DNA of 64,000 nt, taken from assembly GCF_025766255.1 (NCBI RefSeq), contig NW_026516726.1, positions 1 to 64,000 on the forward strand, given 5' to 3'. This document shows, piece by piece, positions 59,834 through 64,000 of the stretch. The position numbers and the translations under genes were made by a program. The notes under the pieces are model-generated. The model saw only the letters and a list, made by a program, of their open reading frames with translations. It searched no databases and was not told the origin of the DNA. Numbering within the stretch: the first letter of the stretch is position 1; every line of letters starts with the position of its first letter. Source of the DNA: Zychaea mexicana (Eukaryota; Mucoromycota; Mucoromycetes; Mucorales; Lichtheimiaceae).

Positions 59834-59841
59834 TAAAAAAA

Positions 59842-60916
59842 TAAGTAGCTAATAAAAGTCTGCTATTTGTAATTATGGCAAAATTTTCATGTTGTTTACG
59901 TTAGAAGGATCAGCCACTCCCCAGAGTATGGAGAGTATGTACTTTACGCTCTATTCCACAGATATGATACAGTAATGTATGACCACACAGTCACCCCTTC
60001 CTTAGCTTTGTCTTGGAGGACCATAAAAGGGAACATGTGTTATTACTCGGTACACGATACCAGTCCAAATGAAATTCTATATCCAGAAGCACATGATCTT
60101 TTAAGATAACGATAGTGAAAAAAGCAAATGCATAGCAGTCCATGATTTACAAAGAGAGAAAAAGAAATTGACCCCACCTTTGGGCTCGTGGTGCTACGAG
60201 AGAGACGCCTTTTTTAATCGCTCTGCTTTCTCACTGCCTCGGCAAATCGTTCCGTAGATAACCAGTATACCTGATAGCGCAATAAAATTGTTGGAAGAGA
60301 TGCTGCACTATGGACAGTAATGACTTTCCCTTTCTTTCTGCAGGATCTTGGCTTGCTCTTATGAGGTTCTCAGTAACAGCAACTCAACTAACTTGTTGGG
60401 ACCTTCTGAATTTAGGTATACAAGATAAACGTATCTTGATCTGTCGGCCATTCTAAGCAGGCTCGCTCAAAACAAAAGGAGAAAGGTAAGTGAGAGTTAC
60501 ACAAGAGATAAAGGACATCTTCCTATCAATTACTGGTTTCAGTACTGTGCACACACAACGAATACGGTATTACATGTACCCGCCCACACGCACGCAAAAG
60601 TCAAAATTAACGACAAAACCCTGCATTTCAGTAATTATTGTACTGAAGCGAGTAGAGCCGACAGCCTCCTTTGCCTTATCAAGTGAATTTTGATGTTATC
60701 TTTTCTATGTCTATATTAGCATTTGCTGCTGCAGGTTCACACACTTAATCTCTTGCAGACATATATAAATAACCTGCTTTTTGGTCCTGGTCACTATCAA
60801 CGTTATTCGTATCTTCGGTATATTCTTCTTTTCTCCTCTCTCTTAAATAACAACGCCACTACTAGTACTACTGTCAACGACAACAATAATCACGCTAACT
60901 GCACACGCACTATAAT
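59842..60916. other. Spacer, ammonium transporter upstream region
   Basis: No gene. It carries the GATA-type sites and the TATA box listed next. A small open frame at 60490-60693 has no support. Confidence 0.55.
60424..60769 (+). promoter_or_regulatory. GATA-site cluster and TATA box of the ammonium transporter gene
   Basis: GATAA at 60424-60428 and 60507-60511, the reverse form TTATC at 60676-60680 and 60696-60700, and TATC at 60432-60435. ATATATAAA at 60761-60769 is the likely TATA box, about 150 bp before the ATG. In fungi, AreA/Nit2-type GATA factors activate ammonium permease genes under nitrogen limitation. The sites fit that, but GATA motifs are common by chance. Confidence 0.45.
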
Positions 60917-62589
60917 ATGGACGCTGAAGAACCCGTAGTATTCGAGTCCGGCCATACCGCCTGGATCATGACTGCCATGGCCCTGGTTTGGCTTATGATA
61001 CCAGGCCTTGGTTATTTCTACTCTGGTCTTGCTTCCCACAAGAACGCCTTATCGCTCATCATGTATGTCTTGGTATGCATGATGGTAGCCTCTATACAGG
61101 TATGAGAGATGTATATAAACAGCAGGCTTGGTACATCATTGCTCGCTGCTGTGGCTATTGTTATTGTTGAAGAAAATATATTTAGCAATTACTGATAATA
61201 GCAATGTTGATGGTGATCTATCATATGTAGTGGTTTGTATGGGGCTACAGCTTGACATTTTCTCTCGGCGGTAATGCACTTCTCGGTAACCTCGACAACG
61301 CCTTCCTCCGTGGCCTCCTTGGCTATCCTTCCGTCGGCATGGACGCCATCCCAGACTTGGTTTTCTGCATCTACCAATGTATGTTCCAATGTGTCACCGC
61401 AGCCCTTGTTGTCGGTGCTGTTGCTGAACGTGCCCGTATCTTGCCCTTGATGCTTTTCGTCTTTATCTGGTCAACCCTCGTCTACAACTTCCTTGCCTAC
61501 TGGACCTGGAACCCCAATGGCTGGTGTTTCCAACTCGGTGGTCTCGATTTTGCCGGTGGCACGCCCGTCCACATTGGCTCCGGTTGCTCTGCACTTGCTT
61601 ATGCTCTTGTTTTGGGCAAACGTATTGGCTATGGTAAAGACGCTGACCCTGAACGTTTCAAGGCCCACAACATGTCTAATGTGGCTCTCGGCACTGCATT
61701 GCTCTGGTTCGGTTGGGTAAATATTTATTAAGCACGCTCTTCTCGGTTAAATCGACAATGAAGAATGATGGTTTCAACTGTTGAACAATGTGTTTCAATG
61801 ACTTCTGATAAAGTATCCCTATTTGCTCACCATCCAAACATTCTCTATCAGTTCGGCTTCAATGGAGGTTCGGTTTTGAGCAGTAATGCACGTGTCGGTA
61901 TGGTCTGCATTGTCACCAACTTGGCTGCTGCTGTCGGTGCCTTAACCTGGATGATCATGGACTACCGTGTCGAGCGCAAATTCTCTGCCCTTGGCTTCTG
62001 CTCTGGCGCTATTGCCGGTTTGGTGGCTATCACTCCCGCTGCCGGTTTCGTGGGCCCAGGACCTGCTGTCGCTATTGGTTTCTTTGGTGGTTTCTTCTGT
62101 AACTTGTCCATGTACACTAAGCGTTGGCTCGGATTTGATGACGCTTTGGATGTGTTTTCCTTGCACGGTGTTGGTGGTTATGTTGGCTGTATCTTCACTG
62201 GTGTTTTCGCAGAAAGCTATGTCGCTGCTATTGATGGTACCGAGATTGACGGTGGTTGGTTAAACCAGAACTGGGTTCAGGTCGGCTATCAATTTGCTGA
62301 TGCCACAGCCGGTGCTGCCTGGGCGTTCTGTATGACCTATATAATTTTGTTTGTCATGAACAAGATCCCCGGTCTCGCTTTGCGTGTCTCAGAAGAGGAA
62401 GAAATCCAAGGTCTCGATGTCACCGAAATCGGTGAGAGCGCCTACGTCTATGTCAACAAGTTGATCTCTGTCGACTCCAAGACTGGTGTCCAAACCACTG
62501 TCCGTGAAGAAATCAAGCAGGTCAACGTTGGAGAGCACGGTTCCGTGCATACCACCGATAAGGTTGAAGTTACTCTCAACGGCGCGTAA
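60917..62589 (+). CDS. Ammonium transporter, MEP/AMT family
   Basis: Three exons (60917-61099, 61231-61716, 61852-62589) give 468 aa with eleven hydrophobic segments. Family landmarks include WLMIPGLGYFYSGL, the first pore His in LDFAGGTPVHIGSG (D167, H175) and the second in DVFSLHGVGGYVGCIFTG (H328). So the twin-His pore is complete. Yeast Mep1 and Mep3 have Glu at the first position, while Mep2 keeps His, so this is of the Mep2/Amt-like pore type. The C-terminal cytosolic tail starts at LRVSEEEEIQGLD..EIGE, the conserved regulatory segment, and extends about 55 residues. It imports ammonium at the plasma membrane and could also act as a nitrogen sensor, as Mep2 does (inference). Confidence 0.96.
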
Positions 62590-63908
62590 TTTTCTTCCTT
62601 CAGTCCTCATTATTACATGCATTCTCTCCTTATCTCCATTTGCAACCATCAACTTATATCCGCTTATATCATGTACAACGTTAATATCATATACAACTGC
62701 CCTCACATATATTATTAAATGATTACGCTTACTATTCAAAAAAGCCTGTTATAACTTCAGTGTTTGTGGTTGTCTTTAGGTTTTACCTTGGGTACACGTT
62801 TTATTAAATGAATCCGAACAATCGGCTATGTCATTTATATGTAGCTGTTGAGAGCCATGACTACTAAGTTTAATATGCGTAGTGATGATAATCAATAAAA
62901 ATGAGAATGACCCAAATGCAAATATGGAAAGTCAAGTGCGTGGTGTTGTTGATGATAACAAACTTTGTTTGGTGTTGCGCTACTTTTCTTTAAATTCTAT
63001 GCATATCATGCATATTTTACGACCGTGAACGAGGTCACACAATGGTTGTTATCTCATAGAATGCTTTTAGAGGCACTTTACGGTAATCACTTCAGCTCAA
63101 AAGGAGCTTGCAGCCAGGATTTCAGCTTTGGGTTTGTGCATGTTCGTCTTTTATATTGCCGGCTGATAAAGTGTTTTTTTGATGTAATGATGGAATGCAA
63201 GTTTGTGTTTTCTTTCGACAGAGTTATATAATACTTAACATAAGCGTTTATTATCTTATCAAAATTTCCCAAAGATCACGAGCAGAGTAGCACATTACAT
63301 GCCGCTGGCTATTGTTTTTTTGTTTCTTAGAATTATGCTACACACCATATTTGTAATATTTAAGCCGTACTGGCCCTAGCACCACTGTTCAAAAGCGTAC
63401 ATCAGCAATAACGCAAGCTATTTCTGCCGATATCGACAACATGCGAGCGTGCACTCTAAGCACATGTCGAACTTGATGGAGAAAGGCTTCCATAATAGGC
63501 TCAATCAAATCATTCTTCCATTTGTCGTCAGGATATGTATCTTACAGCAAGGAACGTGCAGAGAATTAAAAACAGAAAACAATAAGGCAAGGTGCTTAGA
63601 TCGCCATCCTTGTATGTTGAAAAATTTTAGTGTGCTATCTTTGCTCATCTTTATTATGTTCATAATAATTAGTCTCTGAAACAGATATGATATGTACAAT
63701 GAATATAGCACAACAATTTCACAAATAAGACTGGCATGTAAATATTTTAGTGTTTGTAGCTGGAACTTGAATGCTTTACATTGGCTCTGATCCGGACCTT
63801 ACCGCTATACACGAAATTTTCAGGTCAGGAAGCCGACTACATTTCTTTTTTTACCGCTCCCCTCTCCCTTTCTTTTGCAAGCATTCCCAGCGTAATTCAA
63901 TTTCCATA
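62590..63908. other. Intergenic
   Basis: Ammonium transporter 3' flank and AT-rich spacer. The short open frames have no coding features. A C/T-rich stretch at 63857-63875 probably belongs to the promoter of the last gene. Confidence 0.55.
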
Positions 63909-64000
63909 ATGCCCAATAACAGAAAGCAAAACCAAGGCAAACAAAAACTGCAAGATCAGGTCCAACGACTCAACAATGAATTAGAAGAGCTTCGCCTCGA
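63909..64000 (+). CDS. 5' end of a coiled-coil protein, cut by the window edge
   Basis: The ATG at 63909 follows a C/T-rich promoter-like tract and TTTCCATA. The 30 visible codons start MPNNRKQNQGKQKLQ and continue with a heptad-like run DQVQRLNNELEELRL, suggesting a coiled coil. The rest lies beyond the window; no family can be given. Confidence 0.6.
   Translation, partial: MPNNRKQNQGKQKLQDQVQRLNNELEELRL

Larger units (their letters stand above)
54233..59841. repeat. 8-bp target-site duplication of MULE B
   Basis: TAAAAAAA at 54233-54240 and 59834-59841, directly outside the CAGAG ends. Because it is A-rich, one or two bases of uncertainty in its length are possible. The coordinates span both copies. 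Confidence 0.8.

Noticed and set aside
1..64000. CRISPR array, bacterial operon or viral genome
   Set aside because: No regularly spaced repeats, no Shine-Dalgarno-led gene runs and no viral gene set; the DNA is plainly intron-rich eukaryotic.

Overview
The window is nuclear DNA of a filamentous fungus. Protein-coding genes are split by many short introns (mostly 45-150 bp, GT-AG) and separated by AT-rich spacers full of simple repeats. The gene set and style (large-subunit secreted catalase, CAP59/CMT1-type glycosyltransferase, MEP/AMT ammonium transporter, Asn/Gln/Ser/His homopolymer tracts, FAR1-MULE-SWIM transposases) suggest an early-diverging fungus, most likely Mucoromycota (Mucorales-like). 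The genus cannot be named from the sequence alone.

Layout. 1.6-5.4 kb: a TLC-domain membrane protein and an SAM-dependent methyltransferase, both minus strand. 5.4-9.7 kb: gene-poor, low complexity. 9.7-10.7 kb: a two-finger C2H2 regulator (+). 12.6-13.4 kb: a decayed gene (-). 14.5-17.1 kb: a TBC RabGAP (-). 18.4-21.4 kb: secreted catalase with two microexons (-). 22.4-23.5 kb: coding relics. 23.5-24.2 kb: rhodanese (+). 24.4-27.7 kb: a HEAT-repeat protein of DNAAF5/HEATR2 length (-). 28.4-29.6 kb: ketopantoate-reductase-family gene (+), convergent with a GT69-type glycosyltransferase (-, 29.6-31.1 kb). 31-37.5 kb: mostly non-coding, with one small Asn-rich protein and a relic. 37.5-39.3 kb: PA-TM-RING ubiquitin ligase (+), convergent with the RPAP2/Rtr1 CTD phosphatase (-, 39.4-41.3 kb). 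42.2-44.2 kb: a broken lineage-type gene (-). 44-50 kb: repeats, relics and one small tail-anchored protein.

50.0-59.8 kb is the most unusual part: two neighbouring full-length Mutator-like elements in opposite orientation, each with long terminal inverted repeats and a perfect target-site duplication. Both transposases have the order FAR1-like zinc domain, MULE DDE domain, SWIM finger, then a C-terminal cysteine-peptidase-like domain. That domain is OTU-like in element A and looks like a ubiquitin-specific protease (C19) in element B. A carries a stop codon and a frameshift. B has identical 211-bp TIRs and an unbroken 1,276-codon frame over nine exons, so it looks young and possibly active.

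60.9-62.6 kb: an ammonium transporter (+) with GATA sites upstream. The window ends inside the start of a coiled-coil gene (+).

The host genes are unrelated housekeeping and accessory functions; no operon or gene cluster is evident. All exon structures were derived by eye from splice signals and reading frame. Where the frame closes through every junction (TLC, methyltransferase, TBC, catalase, rhodanese, HEAT, reductase, glycosyltransferase, transporter, transposase B) the models are strong.
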